64,000 nt of DNA, taken from NCBI RefSeq assembly GCF_000526415.1, contig NZ_JAGA01000003.1, forward strand, positions 558,001 to 622,000. Reading direction: 5' to 3'. A program made the position numbers and the translations under genes. The notes beneath the pieces were generated by a model. That model saw only the letters and a program-made list of their open reading frames with translations. It ran no database searches and was not told the DNA's origin. The stretch comes from Kallotenue papyrolyticum. GTDB lineage: Bacteria > Chloroflexota > Chloroflexia > Chloroflexales > Kallotenuaceae. Shown piece by piece: positions 1-8,756 of this stretch; the stretch's first letter is position 1, and every line of letters begins with the position of its first letter.

Positions 1-963
1 ATCCAGCAGCACATCCTCGCGGTGCGGGATCAATTCACGCCAGTGCTCGCGCCCAGGCGTAGCGATCGGCGCGGCCATCAGCCGAAAGTTGACGGCCTGA
101 TCATTGGTGACGATCAGGAAACGCGCGCCATGGTGCTCGACGCTGTATTCCACGCCATGCCGGCGCGGGGCGATCACCTGAGGCGCGCGCTCCGGCTGAT
201 CGGCGGGAATGAAGTGCACCTCGCTGGTGCTGGTGCTGTCCAGCGTGATCAGCACAAAGGCACGGCTGGTGGTGGTGTGGACGCCCACGAAAAAGGCATC
301 ATCCGGTTCGTGATAGACCAGCGCATCATGCGCCGGGTCGCTGCCCAGCACGTGCCGCCAGACCTGGAAGGGCCGTGACGCTTCGTCCAGTGTGGTGTAG
401 AACAGGGTACGACTGTCGGTAGCCCAGGCCGCATCGTAGGCCGTGTTGGGGATCGCTTCGGGCAGCAGCTCACCGCTGGTCAGATCTTTGATCCGCAGCG
501 TATAGCGCTCGTTGCCGGCGTAGTCCACCGAAAAAGCCAGCCAACGATGGTCGGGACTGACGCGGTAGACGCCCAACTTGCAAAAGCTGTGGCCCTCGGC
601 CAACGCGTTCTGATCGAGCAGCACCTCTTCGGGCGCCTCCAAGCTGCCGCGCTTGCGACAAAAGATGGGATACTGCAGGCCGGCCTGCATGCGCGTGTAG
701 TAGAAGTACTCGTCGCGCTGGACCGGCACGCTGACATCATCCTCTTTGATGCGTGCGCGCATTTCGGCGTAGAGCTGCTCTTGGAGCTGACGTGTCGGCG
801 CCAGCACCTGCTCCAGATACTCGTTTTCGGCCTGCAGATAGGCCAGTACCTCCGGATTGTCACGTTCGCGTAACCAGAAGTACGGATCAACACGTCGCTC
901 GTCATGCAGCACCGATTCATGGGCAATCGTCGGCGCACGCGGCGGCACAGGCTGAGATGTCAT
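1..963 (-). CDS. ptrB: Oligopeptidase B (S9A prolyl oligopeptidase family), N-terminal part
   Basis: The minus-strand frame reads from an ATG at 963 through the left edge without a stop and gives 321 residues. The opening (SVLHDERRVDPYFWLRERDN, then LAYLQAENEY) is the typical N-terminus of S9A oligopeptidases, followed by beta-propeller-type repeats such as WLAFSVDYAGNERYTL and LFYTTLDE. Family knowledge: oligopeptidase B is a serine peptidase that cuts after Arg or Lys in short peptides; its propeller gates a C-terminal alpha/beta-hydrolase domain. That catalytic domain lies outside the window, so the triad cannot be checked. The start is supported by AGGAGA just upstream. It follows the DUF2270 gene on the same strand after 165 bp and may be co-transcribed. 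Protease II is slightly preferred over prolyl endopeptidase proper. Confidence 0.85.
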   Translation of the reverse strand, partial: MTSQPVPPRAPTIAHESVLHDERRVDPYFWLRERDNPEVLAYLQAENEYLEQVLAPTRQLQEQLYAEMRARIKEDDVSVPVQRDEYFYYTRMQAGLQYPIFCRKRGSLEAPEEVLLDQNALAEGHSFCKLGVYRVSPDHRWLAFSVDYAGNERYTLRIKDLTSGELLPEAIPNTAYDAAWATDSRTLFYTTLDEASRPFQVWRHVLGSDPAHDALVYHEPDDAFFVGVHTTTSRAFVLITLDSTSTSEVHFIPADQPERAPQVIAPRRHGVEYSVEHHGARFLIVTNDQAVNFRLMAAPIATPGREHWRELIPHREDVLLD

Positions 964-1128
964 GCGAACGTCTCCTGTTGGTTGTGTGAGAGCAAGCCAG
1001 GTAATTTTTGCTTCTAGTGATCGATCGGACGGCTGTCGCCGCCGTTGAGCGCCGGCCGGCGGCTCGTCCCCGCCAGAAACACCGCCCGGCTGTGCAGCAT
1101 GCATCCGGCTGTCGTGCTTGGCTCTTCC

Positions 1129-1914
1129 TCACTCCCACCATTTCCGCTCGGTCGCGCCCAGGCTTTCGCGCGTTTCAGCGCGGGACTGCACCTCATCGCG
1201 CGCGGTCAGGCGCATGAAGCGGTTGGAGGTCAGCACACCCAAGGCGATCAGCGCCAGGTTGAAGACCACGCCGATGCCCAGCACTACCGGCCCACTCAAC
1301 GGCCCGATCGCCGCACGCACCAGCAACGTGCGCAGCGCCACCTCCAGGCCCTCGTTGGTGGGAATGGGGAAGGGATGAATCCAGACCTTGATGATCCAGC
1401 TCAGCACCAGCACGACGAAGATCCAGCTATAGTTGCGGCGCAAGCGACGGCCCATCGCCTCCCACATGCTCATGGTGAAGCGCGGGTGGAGCAGGTCGTG
1501 CGCCAGCAGCTCGCGCCAGTGGGCGTCGTCCTCGGCGCGCGGATTGGGCACCAGCAGATCGGCGAAGAAGTCGGTCTCCATCAGGCGCACGCGGGTGCGC
1601 CACAGATCGTAGTAACGGTAGCGCCGCGCCTCGATGAACAGGAAAAAACAGATCAGCAGCGAATTGAGCAAGATCATCACATGCGTGTTGCTCGGGCTGC
1701 TGAAGGCAAAGGAGAGCGTCGCACCGGTGGTCAGCACCGCCCAGTTGGTGGTGCCATCCAGCCGCGAACGCCAGGTGTTGGCGCGCGAGATCTCACCGCG
1801 GTACAGGTGCGCCATGGCCGTGTTGAACTCGTTGGGCGTGAGGGGCCGGGTCGCCGGCACGCCGGCCGCGGCGGCGGCGCCGGGCCGGATCAAATCTCGT
1901 GATGGCTGTGCCAT
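1129..1914 (-). CDS. DUF2270 family integral membrane protein
   Basis: A 261-residue protein with about four membrane segments (roughly residues 57-72, 76-93, 163-180 and 210-235). The segment after helix two (FIEARRYRYYDLWRTRVRLM) and the later LLAHDLLHPRFTMS are typical of the DUF2270 family of predicted membrane proteins, whose function is unknown. The ATG at 1914 is chosen because GCAGGAG precedes it; the open frame continues upstream into the neighbouring gene, but that extension is low-complexity and has no ribosome site. It starts only 17 bases after the stop of the CruA-like gene on the same strand, so the two are probably co-transcribed. I assign no function. Confidence 0.75.
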   Translation of the reverse strand: MAQPSRDLIRPGAAAAAGVPATRPLTPNEFNTAMAHLYRGEISRANTWRSRLDGTTNWAVLTTGATLSFAFSSPSNTHVMILLNSLLICFFLFIEARRYRYYDLWRTRVRLMETDFFADLLVPNPRAEDDAHWRELLAHDLLHPRFTMSMWEAMGRRLRRNYSWIFVVLVLSWIIKVWIHPFPIPTNEGLEVALRTLLVRAAIGPLSGPVVLGIGVVFNLALIALGVLTSNRFMRLTARDEVQSRAETRESLGATERKWWE

Positions 1915-1931
1915 ACGCTCCTGCGGATCGA

Positions 1932-4106
1932 CTACTCGGACGGCATCTGCCTTATCTGCATTGTAGCACCGCGCGCAACCCGCGCGGCATGGGCGGCAGG
2001 CGGCAGCCAGCCCATCGCCAGCCACTCGGCCTGGCGTGCCCGGAGGCGCAGCGCCATGGCCGGCACGCACCGCTCCAGCCAGGCTGCCAGCATCGTCAGG
2101 CGCCGATCACCGATAGCCCGCCCGCCGGCGGCCAGCAGCGCTGCGCCGCTGAAGCCCAGCCAATCGGCGGCCCAGCGGGCACAACCACGCACGCCAAGCA
2201 CCTCCAGCGCTGTGGGAATGATCGCCGGATAGACCACCAGCGTGCGGTTGACGATGCGGCCATAATCGCGCCAGGTCATGCGATCTTTGAAGAAGCGCAC
2301 CGCTACGTCGCTGCCCAGATCGTTGAGCACGCGCGCAAAGATGTTTTGCAGGCGGTTGACATCATTAGGGCTGCGCCAGGGCTGCATGAAGCGGCTAAAT
2401 ACCCAGTTGAGCGCGACGTTGGCCTGATAGGCGCTGATCCAGCCGAGCTGCTCTGGCCTGAGCAGTTGGTGACGCAGCGCAAAAGCCAGCAGCGCGGTGG
2501 TGCGATCCAGGTTGCGCACAAACGAGCCGAAGCCGCAAAAGGTCAGCGGCGACTGCTGGGCTGAGGCATCGCCCAGCGGGAGCACGCCGACCAACAGCGG
2601 CACGCTCTGGCGGCGTTGCCCGTGGCGCGCCGGAATAAAGCCATAGACCGGTTTGATGTGCCGAAACGCGGCGCCCGGACGCTTGTAGGTCGGCAGCAAC
2701 TGGAAGTAGGTTTCGAACAGATCGAGCAGCGAGCGGCGACCGGGCGAGGGCAGCGCAGCGCTGGTACGCCGCGGCGCGCCCAGCAGGTCGTAGTAGAAGA
2801 GATAGACGGTCAGCTCGTCGTCACGGCCGGCAAAGCCCTCCCAGATCAATTGCCGGCCGCCCTGCGTGTCGCTGACCGAGATCAGGATATCGCCGCGCTC
2901 CGGATGGTGCTGATCCAGCGCCGGGCCGGGCTCCAGACCGGCCACCACCGTGCCAACGGTAGGACAGACGCCGGCAAAGGGCCGCCCGGCATAGCGCCGC
3001 AGCGCCAGCGGCGAGGTCGCGCCCATGGCATCGATCACCACGCGCGCGCCGAAGCGCTCGAGCGCACCATCCGCACGCCGCAGCTCGACCGCGACCCGTC
3101 CGGGACGTTCCACCAGCACGCGCGCGAAGGTGCGCCAATCCAGCACCACACCGCCGGCAGCCTCCAGCTTGCGCCGCGCCAGCCGCAGCAGTGCACCGGC
3201 ATCCAGGCTCACGTTGAGCACATCCGGCAGGCACAGCGCCGCGGGTCGCACCGCGCTATGCTCCGGCCAGAAGCGCACCAGACCGTCGCAGTAGCGCCGC
3301 ATCACCACCGCCTCCAGCTCGGCCGGCGTGCACAGACCAACGTCGATCAGCGCGTGCAGCTCCTGATCCGAGATATTCCACTCGCGGTGGGCACAGCCGA
3401 CCTCGCCGCGGTCAAACAGCAGCACGCGGCAGCCGTAGCGCTGCGCCATCAGCGCGGCATGCAGCAATCCCAGCCCACCACCGGCATAGACCAGATCGAA
3501 GTCGCCATCCAGCGCCGGCAGTGCCGCCACCGGCTCGTACACCTCGGCGGCGACCGCGCCTGCTTCGGTCGCCTGCCAGCGCTGATCCAGCGCCGCCACC
3601 GCCGCCAGCGCGGGCAGCGCCGCCATGGCCTCGAAGGCGGCCACCGTCCGAGGATGCGAGGCGCGCAAACGCTCGGCCAGAGCCCCGGGTTCGTCCGGCA
3701 GCGCTTCCGGCGCGGCGCAGCTCGGCACGGCGCGCAGCTCGTCTTGCAGCGCCTGCAGCGCCTGATCCAACACCGACGCCAGCCGTCGGCGCAGACCCCG
3801 GCGCGTCCAGGGACCGGCGCCGGGCAGATCCAGCGCCAGATGCAGCGCAACGTGCGTGCTGATCACCGCGTCATGGAGCCGCAGCGCCACAAACACCAGG
3901 CTCGCTTCACGCGTCAGGCACCGGCCGCGCCAGATGATGCGGTCATCGTCGAAGACGTGCACCTCGAAGCACCAGAGCTGATCCAACCAGCGCCAGCGCT
4001 GCCCCAGACGCAGCGCCTCGCCCAGGGGCAGCCGCTGCGCCAGCAGCTCGCGCGCACGACTCAGCGGCACCGGCAGCTCGATGTAGCGGTGGAGATGGAG
4101 CATCAT
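1932..4106 (-). CDS. CruA/CruP-type lycopene cyclase-like FAD-dependent protein
   Basis: A 724-residue protein. Roughly the first 200 residues have no nucleotide-binding motif; near residue 207 an FAD Rossmann segment begins (YAGGGLGLLHAALMAQRYG, then FDRGEVGCAHREWNIS). Later segments (VVIDAMGATSPLA, GFIPARHGQ, LPLGDASAQQSPLTFCGFGS followed by FVRNLDR) match the CruA/CruP branch of carotenoid cyclases as I know it. CruA proteins form beta- or gamma-rings on lycopene; CruP is a related protein involved in oxidative stress protection. No other carotenoid gene is in the window, so function rests on homology alone. A start is at ATG 4106, with a second Met directly after it. It leads a probable minus-strand operon with the DUF2270 gene. 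Confidence 0.7.
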   Translation of the reverse strand: MMLHLHRYIELPVPLSRARELLAQRLPLGEALRLGQRWRWLDQLWCFEVHVFDDDRIIWRGRCLTREASLVFVALRLHDAVISTHVALHLALDLPGAGPWTRRGLRRRLASVLDQALQALQDELRAVPSCAAPEALPDEPGALAERLRASHPRTVAAFEAMAALPALAAVAALDQRWQATEAGAVAAEVYEPVAALPALDGDFDLVYAGGGLGLLHAALMAQRYGCRVLLFDRGEVGCAHREWNISDQELHALIDVGLCTPAELEAVVMRRYCDGLVRFWPEHSAVRPAALCLPDVLNVSLDAGALLRLARRKLEAAGGVVLDWRTFARVLVERPGRVAVELRRADGALERFGARVVIDAMGATSPLALRRYAGRPFAGVCPTVGTVVAGLEPGPALDQHHPERGDILISVSDTQGGRQLIWEGFAGRDDELTVYLFYYDLLGAPRRTSAALPSPGRRSLLDLFETYFQLLPTYKRPGAAFRHIKPVYGFIPARHGQRRQSVPLLVGVLPLGDASAQQSPLTFCGFGSFVRNLDRTTALLAFALRHQLLRPEQLGWISAYQANVALNWVFSRFMQPWRSPNDVNRLQNIFARVLNDLGSDVAVRFFKDRMTWRDYGRIVNRTLVVYPAIIPTALEVLGVRGCARWAADWLGFSGAALLAAGGRAIGDRRLTMLAAWLERCVPAMALRLRARQAEWLAMGWLPPAAHAARVARGATMQIRQMPSE

Positions 4107-4156
4107 AGCAGCAGTGTACGGTCAGAGCCCATGGCAGTCAACTGCCGGCAGCGGCT

Positions 4157-4186
4157 TTGTCAAGCGCGTGCAGGCTGTGCTATACT
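4157..4186 (+). promoter_or_regulatory. Sigma-A-type promoter of the LacD-like aldolase gene
   Basis: TTGTCA at 4157-4162 and TATACT at 4181-4186 are separated by 18 bases, and a TG dinucleotide gives an extended -10. The start codon of the aldolase gene follows 34 bases downstream of the -10. Confidence 0.65.
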
Positions 4187-4220
4187 CGCGCCAGGACAGC
4201 GCTCACCAAGGGGAGGATAT

Positions 4221-5285
4221 ATGGCTGAGACGCAGACAGGCACCAAGGTGCGCATGACGCGCGGCAAATTCGAGGGCATCAACGCCATTGCCGACGAGCG
4301 GGGCATTATTCGCGCAGCGGCCATGGATCAGCGTGGCTCGCTGCGCAAAGCGATCGCCAAAGTTAAGGGCAGCGAGGTCAGCGACGCGGAACTGAGCGAG
4401 TTCAAGGCGCTGGTAACCGAGATTCTGACGCCCTATGCCAGCGCGATCCTACTCGATCCGGAGTATGGTTTGGAAGCCGTAGCCCGCCGCGCACCCGGCA
4501 CAGGCGTGTTGCTGGCCTACGAAAAGACCGGCTATGACGCCTCAGTCAAAGGCCGCTTGCCCGACCTGCTCGCAGAATGGTCGGTGCGGCGACTGGTCGA
4601 AGCCGGCGCGCATGCGATCAAGATCCTGCTGTACTACGATCCCGACGACGACGCGCGCATCAACACGATCAAGCACGCCTTCATCGAACGCGTCGGCGCC
4701 GAGTGTCGCGCCTACGACGTGCCCTTCTTCCTGGAGCCGGTCTCCTACAGCGATGCCATCGGCGACGAGAAAGGGCTCGAATTCGCGCGCGTCAAGCCCG
4801 ACAAGGTCAAGAAGTACATGGCCGAATTCTCCAAGCCGCAGTACGGCGTGGATGTGCTCAAGGTCGAGGTGCCGGTCAACATTCGCTATGTGGAAGGCTC
4901 GCGCGCTAATCAGGATGGCCAGATCGCCTACTCGCGCGAGGAGGCCAAGCGCTACTTCCGCGAAGCGGCGGCGGCGGCGCGCGTACCCTTCATCTACCTG
5001 AGCGCCGGCGTCTCCGACGAGGTCTTCCGCGAAACGCTGGAGCTGGCCGCCGAGGCGGGCACGCCCTTTGCCGGCGTGTTGTGTGGCCGGGCCACCTGGC
5101 AGGACGGCATTCCGGAGTATGGCCGGGGTGGCGCGGCGGCGCTGCGGCGCTGGCTCGAAGATCGTGGTGTCAAGAACATCCAGGCGCTCAACGAGGTGCT
5201 GCAGCGCGGCGCCAAGCCGTGGTGGGATTTCTACGGCGGCAAGGACAATATCGAGGTCGTGGATTACCCCTTCAGCATGCGCTAA
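4221..5285 (+). CDS. lacD: Tagatose-1,6-bisphosphate aldolase-like class I aldolase (LacD family)
   Basis: A 354-residue protein. The opening after a short leader (RGIIRAAAMDQRGSLRKAI) and the strand YGVDVLKVEVPVN match LacD-type aldolases; the lysine in VLKVEVP corresponds to the Schiff-base lysine as I recall the family. LacD cleaves tagatose-1,6-bisphosphate, and often fructose-1,6-bisphosphate, to glyceraldehyde-3-phosphate and dihydroxyacetone phosphate. No other tagatose-pathway gene is nearby, so a role as a glycolytic or gluconeogenic aldolase is at least as likely. The ATG at 4221 is preceded by GGGAGG with ideal spacing. The open frame extends far upstream, opposite the cyclase gene, but that part is a GC-driven shadow. 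Confidence 0.88.
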   Translation: MAETQTGTKVRMTRGKFEGINAIADERGIIRAAAMDQRGSLRKAIAKVKGSEVSDAELSEFKALVTEILTPYASAILLDPEYGLEAVARRAPGTGVLLAYEKTGYDASVKGRLPDLLAEWSVRRLVEAGAHAIKILLYYDPDDDARINTIKHAFIERVGAECRAYDVPFFLEPVSYSDAIGDEKGLEFARVKPDKVKKYMAEFSKPQYGVDVLKVEVPVNIRYVEGSRANQDGQIAYSREEAKRYFREAAAAARVPFIYLSAGVSDEVFRETLELAAEAGTPFAGVLCGRATWQDGIPEYGRGGAAALRRWLEDRGVKNIQALNEVLQRGAKPWWDFYGGKDNIEVVDYPFSMR

Positions 5286-5305
5286 CGCCTATACATACAA
5301 ACGGG

Positions 5306-5330
5306 GGCGGGACCGGCGCAGTCCCGCCTT
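5306..5330 (+). terminator. Hairpin terminator after the aldolase gene
   Basis: GGCGGGAC (5306-5313) pairs perfectly with GTCCCGCC (5321-5328) across a 7-base loop, 20 bases after the aldolase stop. Only two Ts follow, so the U-tract is weak. Confidence 0.55.
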
Positions 5331-5356
5331 GCTGCGCAGGCGCCACCACGCTGGCC

Positions 5357-5365
5357 TGCTACAAT
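5357..5365 (+). promoter_or_regulatory. Extended -10 promoter of the phosphoribosyltransferase gene
   Basis: TGC followed by TACAAT ends at 5365, 50 bases before the ATG. I see no good -35 hexamer. Confidence 0.4.
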
Positions 5366-5415
5366 GCAGGCAGCGCGGCAACCAGCAGTCGCGCATCGCA
5401 AGCTAGAGAGACACC

Positions 5416-5979
5416 ATGCAACCCTACGACTACGGACATCGCCGCGGCGTGGAGCCGATCTCCTGGGAACGCTTCGAAGCGCTGGTGCGGCAGCTTGCCC
5501 TCCAGGTCGAGAAGGAAGATCCGCAGATCATTCTGGGCGTGGCGCGCGGCGGGCTGTTTCCGGCCACCCTGCTGTCGCTGCTGCTGCGCCGTGAGCTGTA
5601 TCCGGTGCGCCTCACGCGGCGGCTCAACGACGCAGTGGTGCGGCGAACACCCACCTGGCTGGTGCGTCCACCCGACAAGGTGCGCGGACGGCGCGTGCTG
5701 ATCGTGGATGAGATCGCCGACAGTGGTCAGACCATCGCCATGGCTGCCGAAGAGGTCCGCCGCATGGGCGCGGCCCACGTCCGTACCGCCGTGCTCTACG
5801 CCCACACCTGGGCCGCGCCGCGTCCCGATTATGTCGCGCTGACCTCGGACGCGCTGATCCTCAATCCCTGGGATCGTGAGGTTTTGGTCGATGGCGCGTT
5901 TGTGACCCACCCGGAGCTGGCTGCCGCGCTGCGGATGCAGGACGAAGCCACGCGCCGGCCACCGCTCCCCGAGAGCTGA
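5416..5979 (+). CDS. Type I phosphoribosyltransferase (xanthine/hypoxanthine-type)
   Basis: A 187-residue protein. The PRPP-binding loop is clear: VLIVDEIADSGQT (two acidic residues followed by the DSGQT phosphate-binding turn, about residues 95-107). An early PQIILGVARGGLFPATLL is the usual second strand and loop of purine and xanthine phosphoribosyltransferases. Such enzymes join a free purine base to PRPP for salvage. The base specificity cannot be read from the sequence; the hood region is short. The start has a purine-rich AGAGAGA upstream. It converges with the LCP gene across a shared hairpin. Confidence 0.8.
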   Translation: MQPYDYGHRRGVEPISWERFEALVRQLALQVEKEDPQIILGVARGGLFPATLLSLLLRRELYPVRLTRRLNDAVVRRTPTWLVRPPDKVRGRRVLIVDEIADSGQTIAMAAEEVRRMGAAHVRTAVLYAHTWAAPRPDYVALTSDALILNPWDREVLVDGAFVTHPELAAALRMQDEATRRPPLPES

Positions 5980-5984
5980 GGCGT

Positions 5985-6007
5985 TGGGCGGGCGAGCTGC
6001 CCGCCCA
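5985..6007. terminator. Bidirectional hairpin terminator
   Basis: TGGGCGGGC (5985-5993) and GCCCGCCCA (5999-6007) form a perfect 9-bp stem with a 5-base loop in the 31-base gap between two convergent genes. ATTT follows on the plus strand. Confidence 0.65.
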
Positions 6008-6010
6008 GAT

Positions 6011-7480
6011 TTATGATTCGCTCCGCCGGCAGGTCGGCGGCTGGTAATCCTCGCCCAGCCGTACCACCACATCGACGCCTGGCGGCCCCCTTTCGGCGCT
6101 GGCGTCGATCACGCGCTCCGGTGCCAGCCCGAAGGCTTGCGCTAGCTCGCCGGCCAGGTCCATGCGCCCGGTGTACACCAGGATCTGCGTCTGCGGGATG
6201 CCCTTTTCGGGCGCATCAGCCGCGCCGGCCATCTGGTAGCCACAGACATCCAGATCGACCGTGATCTGTGCAGCCAGACCGCGGATCAGCGTGCCGTTCT
6301 GCACCTGTACCACCGCCGGCGTAGGCGCGGCTGCGGTGGGGTTAAGCGCCGCCGGCGGTGTGGTCAGGCGCCGCGCCATCAGCGCCACATAGTCGGGATC
6401 CCAGACGATCGCCGAACTCAGGTCGCTCTGCAGGCTGTAGCGGCCATCGCCGAACTCTTCGGGCTGCAACACCAATCGCTGGATGCGGTCGGCAGAGAGC
6501 TCCTGGGCCAGACCGGCCAGACCACGGATGTTGGCCAGGCCCTGCGCGGAGGTGGGATCGAGCTTGAGCGTCGTACGCACCGACTCGGCCGCCACCTGCA
6601 GGAGCCTAGGCGCGGCCTCGATCTGGCCCAGCACACCCTGACGTTTCAGTTCGTCTAGAATCGCCTGCAACACCTGCTGTTGACGGCGCGCGCGGCCAAA
6701 ATCGTTGTCCACGTGTCGCGTGCGCGCGTAGCGCAACGCGGTAACACCATCCATGCGCTGCAGCCCGGCCGGAATATACAGGCGCATGTAGCCATAGTCG
6801 TCGGTCGGGTATTCGGGATCGAGGATCGTGCGCTCGACATCCACGGTAATGCCGCCGATCGCATCGATCAGTCGCTCAAAGCCGGCAAAATCGACCTGCG
6901 CGGTATAGTCGATGGTGATGCCTAGAAACTGCTCAACGGTCTGTGCCGCCAGCGCCGCGCCGGCATCCTGACGGTTCTCCGGCGTCGGTTGCAGGCCATA
7001 GATCTGCGGATTGCGGTAGCCGCAGGAGTAGGCCGCATTGATCTTGGTGCCGGCTGCGCCCTCGCAGGCCTGGCTGGGTATCTGCACATAGGTGTCACGC
7101 GGGATCGACAGCAGCGAGGCCCACTTGTCATGCGGATCGACATGCACCACGATCAGCGTGTCCGAACGCGCGCCCTCCTCCGGATTATTGGCGCGCAGAT
7201 CGACACCGATCACCAGCACGTTGAACGGCCGCTGCATGATCGCCGGCGGCGGACCGCCCCCAACCGGCGTAGGACGCACATCTTCGCCGCCACTGATGCG
7301 CGCCAGCGCGCCAAAGACGTTGGTGTACAGGTAGATACCGACCCCACACACCAGCGCTAGCAGCACGATCGCCGCCAGACCACAGCCGCTGTTGCGCCGC
7401 GACGATGCTCGGGGTGTGGCGCGGGTAGGACGCGGTGGCACGCGGTTGGGCGTGCGGTATGGACGTTGAGCGTTGGACAT
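6011..7480 (-). CDS. LCP (LytR-CpsA-Psr) family cell-wall glycopolymer ligase with C-terminal LytR_C domain
   Basis: A 489-residue membrane-anchored protein. A cytoplasmic, basic and proline-rich N-terminus precedes one transmembrane helix (about residues 35-54). The LCP domain follows, with the hallmark Asp/Arg motifs VLVIGVDLR, SDTLIVVHVDP and LLSIPRDTYV, then NAAY, GGITVDVE and ALRYARTRH. After about residue 365 a LytR_C-type domain is visible (VVQVQNGTLIRGLAAQI to VVVRLGED). LCP enzymes move undecaprenyl-linked glycopolymers onto peptidoglycan outside the membrane. In a chloroflexote the acceptor is uncertain; proximity to a surface-polysaccharide locus elsewhere in the window is suggestive only. 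Start ATG 7480; an extended -10 lies about 57 bases upstream. Confidence 0.88.
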   Translation of the reverse strand: MSNAQRPYRTPNRVPPRPTRATPRASSRRNSGCGLAAIVLLALVCGVGIYLYTNVFGALARISGGEDVRPTPVGGGPPPAIMQRPFNVLVIGVDLRANNPEEGARSDTLIVVHVDPHDKWASLLSIPRDTYVQIPSQACEGAAGTKINAAYSCGYRNPQIYGLQPTPENRQDAGAALAAQTVEQFLGITIDYTAQVDFAGFERLIDAIGGITVDVERTILDPEYPTDDYGYMRLYIPAGLQRMDGVTALRYARTRHVDNDFGRARRQQQVLQAILDELKRQGVLGQIEAAPRLLQVAAESVRTTLKLDPTSAQGLANIRGLAGLAQELSADRIQRLVLQPEEFGDGRYSLQSDLSSAIVWDPDYVALMARRLTTPPAALNPTAAAPTPAVVQVQNGTLIRGLAAQITVDLDVCGYQMAGAADAPEKGIPQTQILVYTGRMDLAGELAQAFGLAPERVIDASAERGPPGVDVVVRLGEDYQPPTCRRSES

Positions 7481-7536
7481 CCTCGCTGTTTCCTCATCAA
7501 CACAGACAGATGGGGCGCCGTGCCAGCGCCCGGCCT

Positions 7537-7545
7537 AGTATACCA
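7537..7545 (-). promoter_or_regulatory. Extended -10 promoter of the LCP gene
   Basis: Read on the minus strand the sequence is TGGTATACT, an extended -10 (TG, one base, TATACT), 57 bases before the LCP start codon. Confidence 0.5.
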
Positions 7546-7689
7546 CGTCGGAGCGTCCTGCCCGGCTGGTCTGCAGCTGATAGGCGGCTCGCCGGCGCCT
7601 CACCGCCTGCAGCGGCGAAGCTGAATTGGGCTACAATGAACAGCACAGCCATCGCCCAAGGAGCAGCCATCCACAAGCGGAGGAGCGCG

Positions 7690-8610
7690 ATGCAGCACAC
7701 GACGCATAGCTTTACCGGCGCGCGCAATCTACGTATCGTGTACGATGTCTGGCAACCCCTGATGCCGGCTCGCGCCGGTATCGCGCTGGTGCATGGCTAT
7801 GGCGAGCACGTCGGGCGCTATCAGCACGTGATCACAGCACTGGTCAAGCATGGCTACCTGGTGTATGCCCATGATCAGCGTGGCCATGGCCGCAGCGCCG
7901 GGCTGCGCGCCTATGTTGACCGTTTCGATGAGTATGTGGACGATCTGGAGCAATTGGTCGGGCGGATCCGCGCCGCGCAGCCGCACCTGCCGCTGTTTGT
8001 GGCCGGCCACTCGATGGGCGGGCTGATCGCCACACTCTACGCGCTGCGTGCGCAGGCGGAGCTGGCCGGCCTGGCGCTCAGCGCGCCGGCGCTGATCATC
8101 GGCGCGGATGTTCCACCACTGCTCAAACGGCTCAGCACGGCACTGGCGCGCATCGTCCCACGCCTACCGATCGTGCCGGCGACCCGTAGTCCGGAGAGCG
8201 TCCTAAGCCGCGATCCGGAGGTCCAACGCCGCTTCGACAGCGATCCGCTCTGTTACCATGGCCGTGTGCGGCCACGCATGGGCTATGAGTTTATGCAAGC
8301 CGGCCTGCGCGCCCAGCAGCGCCTGCACGAACTACGTCTGCCGCTGCTGGTGATGTACGGTGCGTGCGATACCTTCGTCAGTGGCGCCGAACTGCTCTAC
8401 GAACGGGCCCAAAGCCCCGATAAAACGCTCAAGGTCTGGCCGGAGTGCCGCCACGAAATCTTCAACGAACCGGAGCGCAACGCAGTGATCGCCTACCTAC
8501 TGAGCTGGCTCGACGCGCGCACCACCGGCGGGCAGGTCGCAGCGACCGAGCCGGTCACTGCCCGTGCTCCGGCAGATAGCAGCCCAACGCCACCGTCCGC
8601 CAAGCCGTAG
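7690..8610 (+). CDS. Alpha/beta hydrolase, monoacylglycerol-lipase-like
   Basis: A 306-residue protein with the order seen in monoglyceride lipases: oxyanion motif VHGYGEHVGRY (about residues 34-44), DQRGHGRS (62-69), nucleophile elbow GHSMGG with Ser108, acid Asp227 in MYGACDTFV and His255 in CRHEIFNE. Such enzymes hydrolyse monoacylglycerols or lysophospholipids. The real substrate is not visible. The ATG at 7690 has GGAGGAG eight bases upstream; the longer upstream reading of this frame lacks a ribosome site. No signal peptide, so probably cytoplasmic. The stop codon lies inside a palindromic repeat (8605-8696), so the last few residues (roughly KP and stop) are repeat-derived. Confidence 0.85.
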   Translation: MQHTTHSFTGARNLRIVYDVWQPLMPARAGIALVHGYGEHVGRYQHVITALVKHGYLVYAHDQRGHGRSAGLRAYVDRFDEYVDDLEQLVGRIRAAQPHLPLFVAGHSMGGLIATLYALRAQAELAGLALSAPALIIGADVPPLLKRLSTALARIVPRLPIVPATRSPESVLSRDPEVQRRFDSDPLCYHGRVRPRMGYEFMQAGLRAQQRLHELRLPLLVMYGACDTFVSGAELLYERAQSPDKTLKVWPECRHEIFNEPERNAVIAYLLSWLDARTTGGQVAATEPVTARAPADSSPTPPSAKP

Positions 8611-8696
8611 GGGCAGCCGCAAGGGCTGCCCCCTCCACCCCACGCCATGCGCCGGCCCCATCCTCCATGGGGCCGGGGCCAGCCCTGCCCCTACGG
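8605..8696. repeat. 92-bp palindromic intergenic element with 12-bp inverted ends
   Basis: CCGTAGGGGCAG at 8605-8616 is perfectly complementary to CTGCCCCTACGG at 8685-8696. Inside are two further perfect hairpins: GGGGCAGC/GCTGCCCC (8610-8617 with 8625-8632) and CCGGCCCCAT/ATGGGGCCGG (8652-8661 with 8667-8676). The left arm overlaps the hydrolase stop codon (TAG 8608-8610). It may also act as a terminator. The layout is that of a miniature non-autonomous element, but no target duplication was identified. Confidence 0.7.
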
Positions 8697-8756
8697 GTTG
8701 GTGCGCGACGGCTGTATAATTCGCGCTGATCAGCAACGCTATGCGAGGGAGCATCT

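Noticed and set aside
2616-4220. Long plus-strand frame opposite the CruA-like gene, continuous with the aldolase frame
   Set aside because: It mirrors the third-position GC bias of the opposite gene, and a strong ribosome site and promoter place the real aldolase start at 4221.
8715-8720. TATAAT as a promoter for the 83-residue frame
   Set aside because: No -35 at usual spacing and no extended -10; left as a weak remark in that entry.
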